64,000 bases of DNA from Pararge aegeria (GCF_905163445.1 NC_053184.1:13020001-13084000), one strand, 5' to 3'. Counted from the first letter of the stretch, positions 25,901 to 40,600 are shown. A program made the numbers and translations. Notes: a model not told the origin generated them from the letters alone.

Positions 25901-28900
25901 ATAATACTGTGAAAGTATGCGAAATAAACAAGCCAACCAGGAACCCACTCTGAAATATACTCACAAAGTTTTATCAAAATCGGTCCAGCTGTTTAAGAGA
26001 ACCTAGTTGAGAAACACACGTACTTAATAATTATATATATTACTATTTTTATCACTGTTAAAACCTTTCCTAGACCTAAATTAGTAAAATCGATCCGGCC
26101 TTTCCCGAGGCTGAAGAACAGCAATTCATTTATATATATAGAGTATCTGACCATACAGCATTGTCACGCGATTCCAAGTTCCATGAAAGGAATAATAGAT
26201 AATCGAATAGTCTCTGTAACGATTATACAATATCTTGTTCCTACTGTTTGTTACCTGTCAGAATTATCATCCTAAATCAGACAAAGAATGCTTACCTGCG
26301 TTGGGCATAATGCGCCGAGCGAACTAGACGCCTGGCGGCCTGTAGACGTGCATCCCACGTCGCGCAGGATGCACACTCCGTGCCCAGCGACGACACAACC
26401 CATTGCTGCTCTTCCACCTGGTAACAGTTTTGCTTCTGAGACATTGATCTATTATCTCATCATTCAAAATTCAAAACATGGAATTAGAAAATTGACCCAA
26501 CACGCTGCTTAAATGTTGGTTGGCGGTTTTTTTTTGTTATCACCAATTTTACAGTCGAGTTAATGTTGAGCTGTGAAGTTAGAGCAATTCATACACATGC
26601 TTGTTTATCATACATGTAATCTTTTCTTAATATTATAATAGGATTTTTACGTTTTATATAAACTTTGAACTTATTGAGAGACATCTCAAGGATTTCTTCT
26701 GCTTATTTGTTATAAAATGATAAACAATTACCCTTTAATGAATTACTAATTTTATGCATCCCAGTAAACTGCACTACAATTTTATTTTTACTTCTAATAT
26801 TAATATTATTACCATTTATATTTTTATGTACATAAATTAAATTTTAAAATATATTTGAAATAGAATAGAAAAATACATCGGGGTCTTAGTGTGCACATGT
26901 GCTTCAATTATCTAACTCTGGGCTGGTACTGAAAATTTATTGACAGTAAAACTATTATAGCTAAATACAACGTTTTTTAAAGGAGCCGTTGTCGCTCGTT
27001 TGTAGCGATACAATCGTGATACTCACGCGAGTCAGACGTAGCCTGTATAAATTCAAACACCCGGTTGTATCGATACAGACGCACGCGTGAATCGATACAG
27101 CGCGATGCAAACGCGCGTGTGTATCGATATAAACGCACTGGCATATTGCGTTTTTACTCGTCAACAGCAGCAATATGACGACGCGACGGTCGGTTGCTAT
27201 TGACGCGTGTGAATCGTTTGATACAAAATGATTTGATGGATAAAACGCAGTGTGCATAGGTCCTAAGTTAAGCAGTCTTTTATCACGCGGCGCATTTTTT
27301 TTTCATGACGGCGTCAAATGAAGGGGGTTTAATTGGAGGTAATAAACCCTTAATTTGACGCTGGTGCAGTTTCCGTATGCCAAACAGGCTTGGAACTTTT
27401 AAAATGTAGTAAAATTATCACAGAAAACCCACCTTAGCTAGTAAATCCTTAAAATCTTTCACGATTGGTGTAAGCCGTTTGGATTTGTCCGTGTAATAGA
27501 TGACGGTGAAACGGGCCGAGGCATACCATAGTTCTAGTTCGTTGAGAGCGCTCCTCACTGACGCTTCGCTAGATGCTGAACTGCTTATTTTCTAATAAAT
27601 ACATAATGAACAATATAGACATTGAATACAATTCTAAATACAAACTAAATGAATGCATCGTGCATCATCATCATCATCATCATTCCAACCCATTACCGGC
27701 GCACTACAGGGCACACTTTTCAAGGTTGTGTGCTTTTAAGTATTTATAATATCACTTGCTTGAAAAGTGAAGGAAACATCGTGAGGAAAGCTGCATGCCT
27801 GAGAGTTCTCCATAATGTTCTCAAAGGTGTGTGGAGTCCACCAAGCCGCACTGGGTCAGCGTGGTGGACGCGGCTTAACCCCTTCTCATTGTGGGAGGAG
27901 ACCCGTGCCCTGTAGTGGGCCGGTTTGATATGATGATGATGATGATGACAGGGCACAGCTCTCCTCTCAGAGTGAGAAGGGTTCAGTCCATAGTCCAACA
28001 CGCTGGCCTAGTAAAGATTGGTAGACTTAACACGCCTTTGAGAACATTATGGAGAACTATCAGGCGGGGTTTTAATTAACCCTTAAAGCAAGTTTTATTT
28101 AATTGTATAAATTAAAAATGCACCACTTATAGCATAATTAATCAAAATTATAACTAAAACATCTTCGATTCCACCGCAACAAGTTATAGTTGCCTGAGAA
28201 GCAACATTGCCCCTTTTAATGGCCAAACGCTATGCTTCGAGTATCTCTACATGTTCACATCAGAAATGAGGAGATCCATAGAAGAACCAGAGTTACCGAG
28301 ATAGCTCAAAGAGTCGAAAAGCTGTAGTGGCAGTGGGCGGGGCACGTAGTTCGGAGAACTGATGGACGTAAGGGTCCCAAGGTGCTGGAATGGCGACATC
28401 GCACCTGTAAAAACAGCGTTGGAAAACCTCAACGATGTGGACGGATGACATCAAGCGAGTTGCAAATAGCCGCTGGACCCAAGCGGTACAAGACTGTAGT
28501 ATTCCCAACTCCCTACAAAAGACCTATGTCCAGCAGTGGACGTCCATTGACTGACAATATGAAGATGATGATGATTGTTTCCGGGCCCTATTTTGTCCTT
28601 ATGTTATTTTTGCCACATATACAAGGCTGTAAAGGGAAAACTATGTAAATGGGGTATTACAGTATTCATCATAATGAAAAACGTCTCGTCCTCAAACTTT
28701 TTTATGAGATCAACACTGTTAGAGCTACTTTTACAGAGAAAAACAAAAAATAAAAAAATAGCCGGCAAAGGGCCACACAGAATCCAGTACAAACTGGTCT
28801 CAATTGTAAGTTGATAGCAAAAAAAAAGTTAAAAATACAATTAGAGTTACCTGCAGGGCTTTTATATTCTTCTTTATATTAAGTGACACGCTCAGTAAAT

Positions 28901-31900
28901 GTTTGAGTTGTAGCGTTTCTGGCTTCACGTAATCCAGTTCCACAAGGCTAAACACCTCTCGCCAGTGCTTCTCCGTGAAATCAGATCCCCGCAAGTACTT
29001 TAATGATGTTGTTAAATCCTGTCATAATGAGATAAATGTAAACAAACACCCAATTTTTGGATGCATTCATTCAAGCAATTAAGCAAACACTAAGAACATG
29101 TCCCGGATTAATACAATAATCGCGGGAAAATCTTCAATCCTCGGAAAAAACGGATATTTCACTTTGACAAAGTACAATTAATGCTTTGAAATCGACCACA
29201 GATTCTCTATGATAAAGAACTAGATACATAATAATTATATCTTATATTATTCTTAGTATGGATCATCTTAATCATAAATAGTATGTACTTTGGAGTGTAA
29301 ATTTATGTATTGTTTTGTTGTAATGGCGATTTCCCGTCTCTTATGAGATCACTTTTAGTGATAAAGTCACCTTTTGTCTGCAATATCTTATAAGTATTCA
29401 TAGTTTTTCCTGCACAATTACAGTAAAGAAGTTTAAATAAATCAATAAAATAAATATCATGGTAAATTGTGGGATTTTATTTGTGTCTTTTCTACAAAGT
29501 TTTATTCGTTTTAACGCACTTGCTTAAATGCTTTGACATGCAAAACATTAATTGATGGAAAGGATTTTAGAATTAGACGGAATTAAAGGTATTATGATTA
29601 TTAAAGAGTTCCAACAATCAATAATATATGAAATTATTTATTAATTTTCTATATACTCTTTGTACACCATTAAAAGTTTAAGGAATAGAAGAAGAATAGA
29701 ACAAAGACAGAAGTAGAATACAAAAGGCGGCCTTATCGCTTAGTAGTGATCTCTGCCAGGCATTAGGATAAGAAAAACATAAGGAACACTACTGTAGTCT
29801 TATAAAATTGTATCATAGATTTAAAAAAAACTCACAGTGTAATTATCCAGTTCTTGTTTTATGAACAGAGTAATTGATGTATACGGCTCAAGTTTGGCAC
29901 TCCACTGCATTATAAAGTCGTCGAGTAGATGCATTTTTTTCTGAAAAACCACCCACTCTTGTTCTCCAAGTGTTTTAAATTCTACAACAAATAAATCAAT
30001 AAAATTAACAAATATCTAATTTAAAACCAATACGTTTAGTTCAGACTTTAATAAAGTGAACTCTTACCGTCGTCGTAATCTTTAAATGTAGTCCATAGAT
30101 GAAGCAATTCTGTTTTTAATGATTCCGCTTCTGCCCACGATTCAGACGATTCAGTCTGTGTGTTAAACTTTTCACACTCCACCCTAAAACGAATTTACCA
30201 AGATAAATTATGTGCAATAGGACCCCTCATTTATAGGAGCGAGGGGTTTGAGGGCATAGAACACCCATGCTGTTATTAGGTATACATAGAAGAAAAACAC
30301 AACATAACACTCAGGTTCGGGTGCCGATACTAACTTCTCACATTAAGACAAAGACAGGAAACATGATTTACGTGGTCCCTTAACTATTAGCACTGGTTAT
30401 TTCTTAAGTCTATCATCAAGATTATTTATAAAATGAGGAGGTGCTTTATGACCGCAAGTGCTTTTATCGTATTTATTCTACGCTGATATTGTAGCTAACT
30501 CGTTTGCTAATGCCCTACGTACAATACTCAGTTGGAAATTTTTCATACTCCATTGAAACTTTTAGTTTAAAAATACATTCTTTGCGGCTCGAAGCCCTAA
30601 TTTGCGAATAGCTTAATACTCACATCAACTCCTGCTTCTCGGATATAAGTTTATCGCAATGTTCCGCGGCGTCCAGAACAGAGCGACACCTTTCTACAAT
30701 CTGCTCATAAGTTGCGTCGCGGGTGTCTTCGAGACGGACTTTAGCTTGACTCCAGCGCGACACCCAAGCTTCAACGCCACTTTGCAAATTCTTCCATTCG
30801 CCAGTTAGACTTGACTTCACGATTTCCGCCTGTTGGGTTATTAAAGTTTAATATTCATTCATCTCAAGTAGGCCTAACTAAATACACTTTTGAAAAGTCT
30901 ATCTGTGATACTATTATTGTTTTCAAAGGCAGATTCTACCGATAAGAAAGCAGTTGTTTTTTCCAAAATAAATATTTCATAATTGAAAACGTTCATGGAG
31001 AGATGTACAACACTATGATTTGATGACGCAGATATTTACAATTCCTGTATGATCATGTTATGGATACTTATCTGCCTTAACCTTTTCATACATTCTTCAA
31101 GATCTACCTTATTGTGTAAATTAGAGCCGTAAATAAAAATTATAATAGGAAACGTCACCTGATGTTCGAACATCTGCTGTTGGCTGAGCATCTGTTCATG
31201 CAATTTGTGCCACTCACGAAATGTACTATCTAGAGTCGAGTCGCCGCCCCAAGTCCGCAACAAATGTCCTTTGCGTTTTAAGCTTTCCACCATTTTCTCC
31301 ATCTACGGTTTGTGTACACATTTAAAATCTTTTGTTATTCCTTGAATCCATAATAACATTTAAAAATCTTTATCTTAATCTAAAAACGACTCTTCATTGA
31401 TCTGGCCCCAAGAATATAAAATACTCGATGGAAAGGCGGTACTTAATGGGGTATTATAGTATTCATGATAACTTTTTATACCAAACTTTTATACGTTTTC
31501 GTAACACGGTGACAACCATAGCACATCAGCTTTAATTACATCTTACTAAAAAGAGATTAATTATAGGGTTAGTGTGGCAACAGAAAAAAAAGGAAAGAAT
31601 TGTAGTCTTAGAACAATAATAAAGAAAGGAAACGCATATATACATCATGTGATTACATCACATGATATCAGATCATTACAGTTAGTTAAGGTCGACCTTT
31701 CTTACGTTATTTTTTATGAAAACTGTATAAATATACGTGGAATACTAACTGTAATTATATATGAAAACTGTAATAATATTCTTGGAATTAAATTCATTTC
31801 TCTTAATCGAGTATTAGTGAGCCCATTTGAGTAAAAGGGCCTTGACGTGCGGATAATATTCCATATTAGGACTCTTTAAATGCATGATTTTATGCATGAT

Positions 31901-34900
31901 TTTATTTTTAGACCGAGAAAAAATATATTTTGGTGCCATGAATATGCTGATTTAGGGAAAAATAATAAAAAAAATAGTTTTTTTTATTATTACACTCGAT
32001 TAAATATATCACCATGATAGTAATAATCCTGCAACAGCATGCATTGAACTCATACTAATAATTTTATGGTCGTTTGAATGGTATGTTGCAGTTTTACTAC
32101 TTTATGCATTATGTTGCAGTTTTACTACTTTATGCATTTAAGGGATATTCAATTAAGAGGTGTAAAAGCATAAAATATTTATTTGTATTACCTCCGGCAT
32201 TTTGATCCGCAATGCCTGTTGTTTAGCACTAATATCTGCCAGCTCCTTAGCGTTTTTCGGCATAGCTTTATTCTCCAACATAACCGTTGCGTTGGCCATG
32301 AACGAGTCCAAGGTGGAAGCATCATCTCGGCAGCTTGTTTGCAAGGACGCCATGAGACTGGTCCATAGGCTACGCGCTTGAGCTTCGAACTCACGCCGCA
32401 AAGTGACCGTGCCTACAGTGATCCATTCAATTTTTTCATCCTCGCTAGAAATAACAGTACAAATGTGAATTCCTAATTAAAAAAGCATTTTTCAAAACAC
32501 CGACTTTTTAGTTATTCAGTTCTCAACACACGTCGGTTTTATATCAAGTGCTATAAGCGATGCAAAATGTTTTAAAGATTGATTTGCCGTTAAGCCTTTT
32601 ACAAAAGGTAATAATTTTTTTTGCCAAATACCCGCTCCGGGTAAATTCTCGGAACAAAAAGTATCTTTCATATGTATTAAGGATGTCATCAAGATCTGCA
32701 CAGTAGTTAAGCAGAAAATAGTTATCAATAAAACGACAGACACTTTTTTATTTTATTTATTAAGAGCACTAACAACATGCATATTAATCGTTTTTAAACA
32801 TAGTACAAAAACATGGACTGATATGCACGTCAATTACAAGATAGCATTGACAAAGCGTCATGGTAAACTTAATTTGACAAAAAATTTAACTCACCAATAA
32901 GTGTTCAGTGAGTTTTTTCCCACTTTCGCATTGACATATAGCATAGAGTAGACGATAGTCTAAAGCAAGTGCGGGTGGTGGGAAGTCAGGAAAGGACTCA
33001 GACTACCCTTTCATCACCCCGATACAATTATGCAGATTTTTTTGTACATAAATCTCTAATCTCTATTTCCTTTTTCAGAAGATATAGTGCAAAAAGGACA
33101 GCACTAATTTTAGACCTGGCTATTCAGTTCAGTTCAGAGATTTGTATACAAAAGAATCGGCACCAATGTCGCAACGCTGTTTAGGCGTCGTCGGCATTCG
33201 CTAAGAGATCAAAGGCATCAAACTACTGTTCATCATCAGTTTCATCGCTCATAACGCAGTGTGGTTTCACCATGATATAAGCATGGAATGAATACACATT
33301 GGACAACTCACAACATCATTTTAGCGACCGCTTGACCATATGCTTTGCAAGCCTTAAAATTGAGCTCCCAGTCTGCGGGTTCCTTCAAATGTTCTGCACA
33401 GAGCGCGTCTAGGTCGGGCACGCAGCCCAACGCCGCACGTTGCGTCCACTTGACGCACATTCGCTCTAAGCCCGATAGCGCAGCCTCCAGTTGTGGTACT
33501 GCTTTGTTGCCCAGCCAACTATGCCTAGTGAAATCTTATTATATAGTAACCAGATGAATTGCACTTAGACACTAAGGGTTTCGTGGGTGCAATATTTAAC
33601 ACTACATAGTATTAACTTTATTAAGATCGAGCGAAACACAACCAAAAAAACACGTTTCTTGTACTGGCATCGCATTAATTTTTTTTTCTAGTCTCATATG
33701 AACATTTTAACTCTCAACCTATTAGGGTTCTTGAGATACAAAACGTCGACAGACAGACGGAAGGATGCACGTACGGACGGACAGATAGTAGAGGTGTATT
33801 TCTGCGTCTTTGTTTCATTCGCAAAATACGACAAGTAGTCGATGGATTGACTTGTATTTTTTTTAAAACGTTGCATTTCTATATTAAATCGATCGCTATT
33901 TATACTTCATATCCTATAGGAAATTATTTAATATAATTATTCATATATTATATCCTTCCTAAATTACCACGGGAGGAATTTAAAAATATTATATGTAAAA
34001 ATAAGTCAACTAGTTTTCCTGAAATATGGGAATATTATCAGGCAACTCGCTTACTTGTGCACTATAGATGCGAAAATAGGGTTGTCATCGGCAATATTAG
34101 TCTGTAGACCCATAAAGTGTGCAGGCAAAGCCACGAGGCGCCGCAATTGTGTGTAGTGTTGAACGCGGATTTCTTCTAGCGGTGGTGACGGACGTACGGC
34201 GCGACCACTGTAAACGTTTGTATTAATTATCCTTTACGTATGGGATTCAATAAAACAGGATATAAAACGATTGTTCAAAAGTTTTTCAAACTACTCCATT
34301 CCAAAAAGTTAATTCAAGGGCTAAATTGGAACGTACGGCGCCCTTTATGTGCGCCGTATGTTCCAATACGGCGTAGTGTCTTATCAATATCAATTGTTTT
34401 TACGGCCAAAACTGGAACCAGTATTCTGCTTCTATCTTATTTTTTTTTTAATATTCTCTGTAAGCAAAAACTACAGTAATTCATTTAAAGAGAACGCAAA
34501 GGTGAATCAATGATTTTTGAATAGTTTAGTAAATCACCTTAATATCATTGGACACGCAAGGTAGAACTTCTCAATAGCTAGCCGCAACAGATATAGTGTA
34601 AATAGCGTACCAGCAACCATTACTATCTATAAACGGAAGACGCTTCCATTTTCTTTTAACATTACAATGAATTAGTCTAGTAAAAATGTACTTACCGTAA
34701 TACTAAATCCACCCTCACAATCGGGATGTGAGAATGCAAAGACAGCAATGTTTTGATGTACTGGCACTCCAGAGCTTTGTATAAATGCAGATCCCAATGT
34801 GATCGCCACATCTCAGTATTTTTGTAACCGTTTGCTTCCACCTTTAAAATATTAATTTTCATGAAAAGTTATATTTTTGACATCTTGTTATTTATCTATC

Positions 34901-37622
34901 TGTGTGTGTGTGTGTGTGTGTGTGTCATACCTTTCTTGAGTTTTAAATTAATTACCGAACGATTGAGCTAAAATGTTGCTTACACGTATGGTTTGGACGA
35001 CAGGGCCTGGTAACCATACAATAATAGCTTATTTTAATTGAAATCTAATATGGCGGATTCCCAATGATGACTGACCAAGTATTTTTTATTTACCCCAATG
35101 ATATCAAATGATAGGTTTTGCCTAGAATAATAATTTAAAGCATAATTGTAAAGTATTTTCACAAAGCGATACATCTAACAAAACAGTTTTCTTTTATTTC
35201 TGCTTGGGACACTCCGTCTATATATAAACACATCAGTAGCTAAAAAATCAGTAAGCGGTACAAAGACCATTTAATTTGCATTGCACAGTATAATTTTTAT
35301 TTATACTCTTCATTTGTACACCAAAAAAAAAAAAAAACAAATACACTTAAAGTTCGGAGTTTTATAAAAAGTATACTTTAATATGTATCGTTGTGTGAAA
35401 ACACTCCACAATTACCGAATTAATATGTGGGTATAGATAGAGTGCGAATGAGATAGCACGACATCGTTAGCCATTTATGAATTTATTCTTTAATGGCGCG
35501 GGTGATGCATACATACATTCCAGAACTGATAGGATTTGAATCAGCGTCTATCAAACTATCGCGCCTGGAGAACTTAACTTATTCAGCCGCTCTCTTTCTT
35601 GCTTTCAAATCCCGTCAGTTCTGCATGTTTCACTTGTTCTGCATGTTAAATAAAAATAAAAACTACGTGTGACCTTTTCAATGATTTCTCTTATATCTTT
35701 GATTCCTCTCTTCCATTCTGATTGTTTTGCCAGCAGTTCTGTATCCATTAGTTTTTCAACTATACTACGTATAGCTATATGCTGGCCAGTTAGGTAAACA
35801 TTCTGTAAAATCAACAATAATTAGGATTTTTTTTCAATATTAAGAACATCAATTCTGAACGAGCTAGCTCTATAATCTAAAACTCGAGTCTTATTTTAAC
35901 TAACCCTTTCCCGTTTTACCTTTTGGTTTATACGTAACCCTAAACATGAACTTTATTGACAATAGTTAACTTAATGGTTCAAACAATATTTTTTACAGAA
36001 AAGAATAAGCAAAAGCAATCTAAAATAACCTATGTACCAAAATAAGCTAAATCAAATTTGGAAGTAATTCTTTGGCCAACTGCACGATGTAGGATCACCG
36101 GTAGGCTCATTAACTCTTTTGACAAATCTTTTTAAACCCCAGAACCCACGGTCCCAAAGAATCTACTTGCACAAAAATTAAACTGATATCAAGGTTTTTA
36201 CAACTGCGCCACTCGGAACCGGTAGCAGCCGCACCCAACATTGACGAGGTCGCGTGGATGTGTGATACAGCGAGGGTATCGACACACGTGGCATCCCACA
36301 TGCAACCTTTCCAACCTCCACGAAACGAAACGAAACTCAACGCGCGTCTCCAGGTCTCTTGCAATCGCTGCGATAGTTAAAATAAAAAGCGAAAAACAAT
36401 ATTTTAAAATAGATTGATTTTCTCACCTGTCCTTCTAGCTTGAGCACCATTTGCTTCAACTGTTCAGTATAGACTGCGAGTTGTTCCTCGTGGCGCCAGT
36501 ACAACGGCTGGTGATCGCTAACGAGCGCCGAAAGCTCAAGAGCTGTCTGTAGCATCATGGGCCGGGTGGACGGAACCATTCGCTCGCCCAGCGTGTTGTG
36601 AAACGAGGCCACCTTCAAAAAGTAACAAAATATTAACTCAGCAGAGCAGAGAAAGGAGAGATTAAAACTCTAATTTTTTTTCTTTTATTCCACGACAAGT
36701 AAGGCCTTCACTGCGATCTGATCTGGTGGTAAGAAATGCAGTCTAAGACGGTAACGAGCTAACGAAGGCAGTTATACGAAACGACTGCCATATCCAGTGG
36801 CGTGCATAGAGGGATAGCACAGGGTATATAAAATTAAGAAAATCTTCAGTAAGAGCTATAAAACCTTAAGGGTAGACTTTTTATAACTCTTTCAATGCCA
36901 ATCCTTAAGTTTTTATAACTCGGATTCGCACACCCTGTATGAACGCCACTGGCCATATCCCAAAACGGATTAGCATATTACTATCTTCTGTTTTTATATG
37001 TATAGCTTCTTTAGTTCCATAAAATAAATCCTTACTAATATTATATTTGAAAGTGTGTTCGTTTCACGTCCTTCCCTTATGCCGTCGGTTAGCAACCAAT
37101 CCACTTGATTTTTGGCATGAGTTAGTTGAAAGGACGAAGAAGTAACATAGGCTTCTTTTTATTCCGAGAAAACGAACGGCTCAAAGCTAAGTTAGTTTTA
37201 TATTTAACTAGTTTTTACAAATCCCGTAGGAATCATTTGGTATCCTGAGATAAAAAAATAGCCATTGTTACTCCCCGCTCTTTAAATAAACTCTATGCCA
37301 AAAATCAAGTTGTTTGATTGCTTTTTTTGGAAGGACAAACAAACAAGCACATTTTCGCTATTATAATATAAATAAGGATTCTTACCTGTTGCAAAGCTCG
37401 TGCATGCTTGAGCGGCGCAATAAGCGCTTGTAAGGCTGCCGTAGTGTTTGGGTTTGGTGCGGGGAGTCCTAAAGCCACCAACACACGCGCCTCTGACTCC
37501 GCGCGTACAAGCCGGGGGTCGTAGTTCACAACCATTAGCCGGTCGCTGCTCGAAAACTCTACCACGGGCTTCGTCTCAGATATTTGGGTCGATTGCTTTA
37601 CCTCTGCCTGTAAACAAGTATG

Positions 37623-37663
<41 letters not shown>

Positions 37664-40600
37664 GGGATATATATATATACATATATTATATATCCCTACT
37701 GATATAATAAATGTCAATGTAAGTTTGTTTGTTACGCTTTCACTTAAAAACTACTTAATATATATATATATATATATATTTATGTATATAAGAAAGAAAA
37801 AACATTTTTGTTAAGTGTACAAACAGTACATCTTATAATAATATAGTAACTATTTCTATGTGTAACACCAGACAGAAAGGGTGTACAGCTCAGCATTTGC
37901 CATGCATTTTAGGTACATGCATGCCGCTGATTTTCAGCTGAGGCCCGAATGACGATACGGCAAATTAAATAGATAAATAAAAATAATGAAATAAATAAAT
38001 AAAAATATATATATATACATATCCAAAAAAGACAAGACGTCATCATATTAATCAACCCATTACCCACTACAGGGCTAGGGGTCTCTCAGAAAGAAGACGG
38101 TTAAGGCCATAGTCCACCACACTTACCCAATGCGGTTTGGTTGGTTTCACACTCCTTTGAGAACGTTATGGAAGACTCTAAAGAACGCAGGTTAACCTAA
38201 CATATTCCTTTACCGTTAAAGCAAGTGATATTTTAAATTTCCTTAATTAAAAAAGGTGCACGTGCTTCTTGCATGCCCTGTGAAGCGTTGCTCTGTTTAT
38301 TAGTGATAATTTTGCACTAAAAAAAATCTTTAATATAAGTGGGTACAAAATAGCGGCGGTATAGGCGGTATTAAGTGATCTCTTCCAGACAACCTTCAGG
38401 ACATTGGCACGTATATATCTATATATATATATGTGTGCGGGTATGTGTTAGGGAACTCAAAGAAAAGATTAGAAAATTTGAATAACAAATTACAATGATG
38501 AAGCAGCGACTTCAATCGTACATAATTTCAAAAACTGTGATTGAAAGATTAGTGGAAATCACAGAATTAAGAACAAACAAAAACTGTGTACATCTGTAAG
38601 CCTGTTAAGAACGATAAACAAAAAGGAGAAAGACAACATATATGATCATTTTTTGTTTTGGCATACTTTTTATGCCTGCTCGTTTTTGGAAATGTTTTTT
38701 TTGGTGAAATGCCCGCAAACTTTTGGTTATAAAGGTTTAGGTTCAAATCGTTATCCTTCGTAGCAGATAGGCGATAAGTCCTTTATTTATGTACAAATAT
38801 GTAAATAGGTACCTACCTGTAGATCTCTGGACCATTCTTCATGTAATTGGGTGTACATGGTTTTAAGATCTTTGAGAACTTGAGCAGATAACTGTAACAC
38901 TTCAGCGCTATTCTCGAACTCAGCCAGATAGTTTTCGGTACAATTCTTTATTTCTTTAACCTGAAAATGACGTGTAAACTTCATATTAAAGAATGACTAA
39001 GTAAAAAATATAAAATTGAAATCTCCTAAATTCCTCTGTTTGAATGTATAATCTTCGGTTGTATATGTAACTGAGCAATAATACTTTTTTCATTGCTTTG
39101 ATTTTTGGCAACTACACTTTATAAACGTGACGACTCAAGTTTAAGTAATATTTACAATTTGTTTGGATACAACTGACTGACTTTAAAGGTAATAATGTTT
39201 TAAAAAATAAGGATGTATCATTCACAACTCCATTTGAAGTGAACAAGGAACATATTTGATTTTAGGACAAAAATACTTTAGCTATTCTATAAATGTTTCG
39301 CTATTTGGAAATTTGATACAATAATGTCCAATGGCCTAAACAGTCCACTGCTGGACCTTAAGGCCTTTCTCAACTGGAAGGTTTGCCCATAATCACCACG
39401 CTGGGCAGAAGGGTTGTTGATCGCAGTAGCTGGTAGTGGTAGGCTCATAGCCCAGAGGACGCTGCTGGCTGTTTTCTTATACTTCCTTAGTCGCCTCGTA
39501 CGACACCCACGGAAAGTGGAGGGGGAAACCAATAATGGTTTTATGGAAACAACTAACTTTTGCTTCCATCTGCTTCGCCCACTGTACTTGTTGAACCAGC
39601 GGCGACATCTCCGCCGGTTGGTACATTTGTACATCTATCTCATCCATGTCCAACTGTGCAGGAATGGCTTTCAGCATAGACAGAAGCGAGCTTACGAATA
39701 TTTCTAGCTCACTGCTCAGAGCCTGTTTCACGACTGGCCTGTTCAACAAGGTTTTGTATCTCATGAATTCGTACAGCATCTGAAATGTTAAGACAAGTAC
39801 TGGTTACCTTGTAATTATTTACAATAGATGTCTGGGAAGAGTTAATTTGGATAAGGAGACATCCTTATGACCGGAGAAAGCTTTTCGCCGTAGCGGTAAC
39901 AACTCTCCGAAAGAATCAGTGGTTGTAACTTTCTAAGTAATTTTGTGTTCCTGTACCCTAATCCTTTAAGTTTTGTATTAATGTCCCTTTAAAGTAAATT
40001 TTATACATTCATCTTCTTATGATAAATTTCCTATTTAAGTTAAATCCCCGTCAGGGACAATTTCGAAATTTTGGATTTGTTAGCCCGTCTATCATCTTAG
40101 GAACATTTGCTACCAGAAGATAGCAGCCATAATTTATAATAAATAAAAAAAAATTGAATCTCATTTGGAAACGTAATACACGGTTCCTTGCAAACCAAAG
40201 TAGTTAATATGTCAAGTTCCAGTGAATACGATAACATTCAATATATTATCAACCCTTTACACAAAACTATGTTTTATTGTCCACAGATATGGTGTTCAAA
40301 GTGGCTAACTGCATAGGACACGGATGGGTTTTCATCCCTATGTCCTCAATATCCCAAAAAATCACCCTTAGCGACCGGTATCTGCTTTTCCTATACAAAC
40401 GCCGCGGATTTAGAACGCCTACCTTGTTCGGTGCTTACTAATTCTTACATCGTCGGTACCTTTAAAAGAAAGACTGGATAGGTATCTTCTAGGCAAGCAC
40501 CTTCCCTCTTAGACCACATCTTTAACACTTTCCATCGGGTGAGATTGTGGTAAATCGCAAGTCTATTTCTAATTTTAAAACTAGACGTTACATTAAGTTT

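Noticed and set aside
32516..32743. 75-codon minus-strand frame between DYNC2H1 exons 16 and 17
   Set aside because: Exons 16 and 17 join in phase and in protein order without it, and it shows no dynein similarity.
32888..32960. Exon-like stretch with a gtgagt donor in DYNC2H1 intron 16
   Set aside because: In the phase required by exon 16 it meets a stop, and the protein is contiguous without it.
36110..36362. 84-codon frame considered as a DYNC2H1 exon
   Set aside because: Its motif belongs to retrotransposons, and the flanking dynein exons are already adjacent in the protein.
37305..37702. Frames rich in Tyr-Ile repeats on both strands
   Set aside because: The repetitive part is read from an (AT)n microsatellite; only 37386-37607 minus is a real exon.
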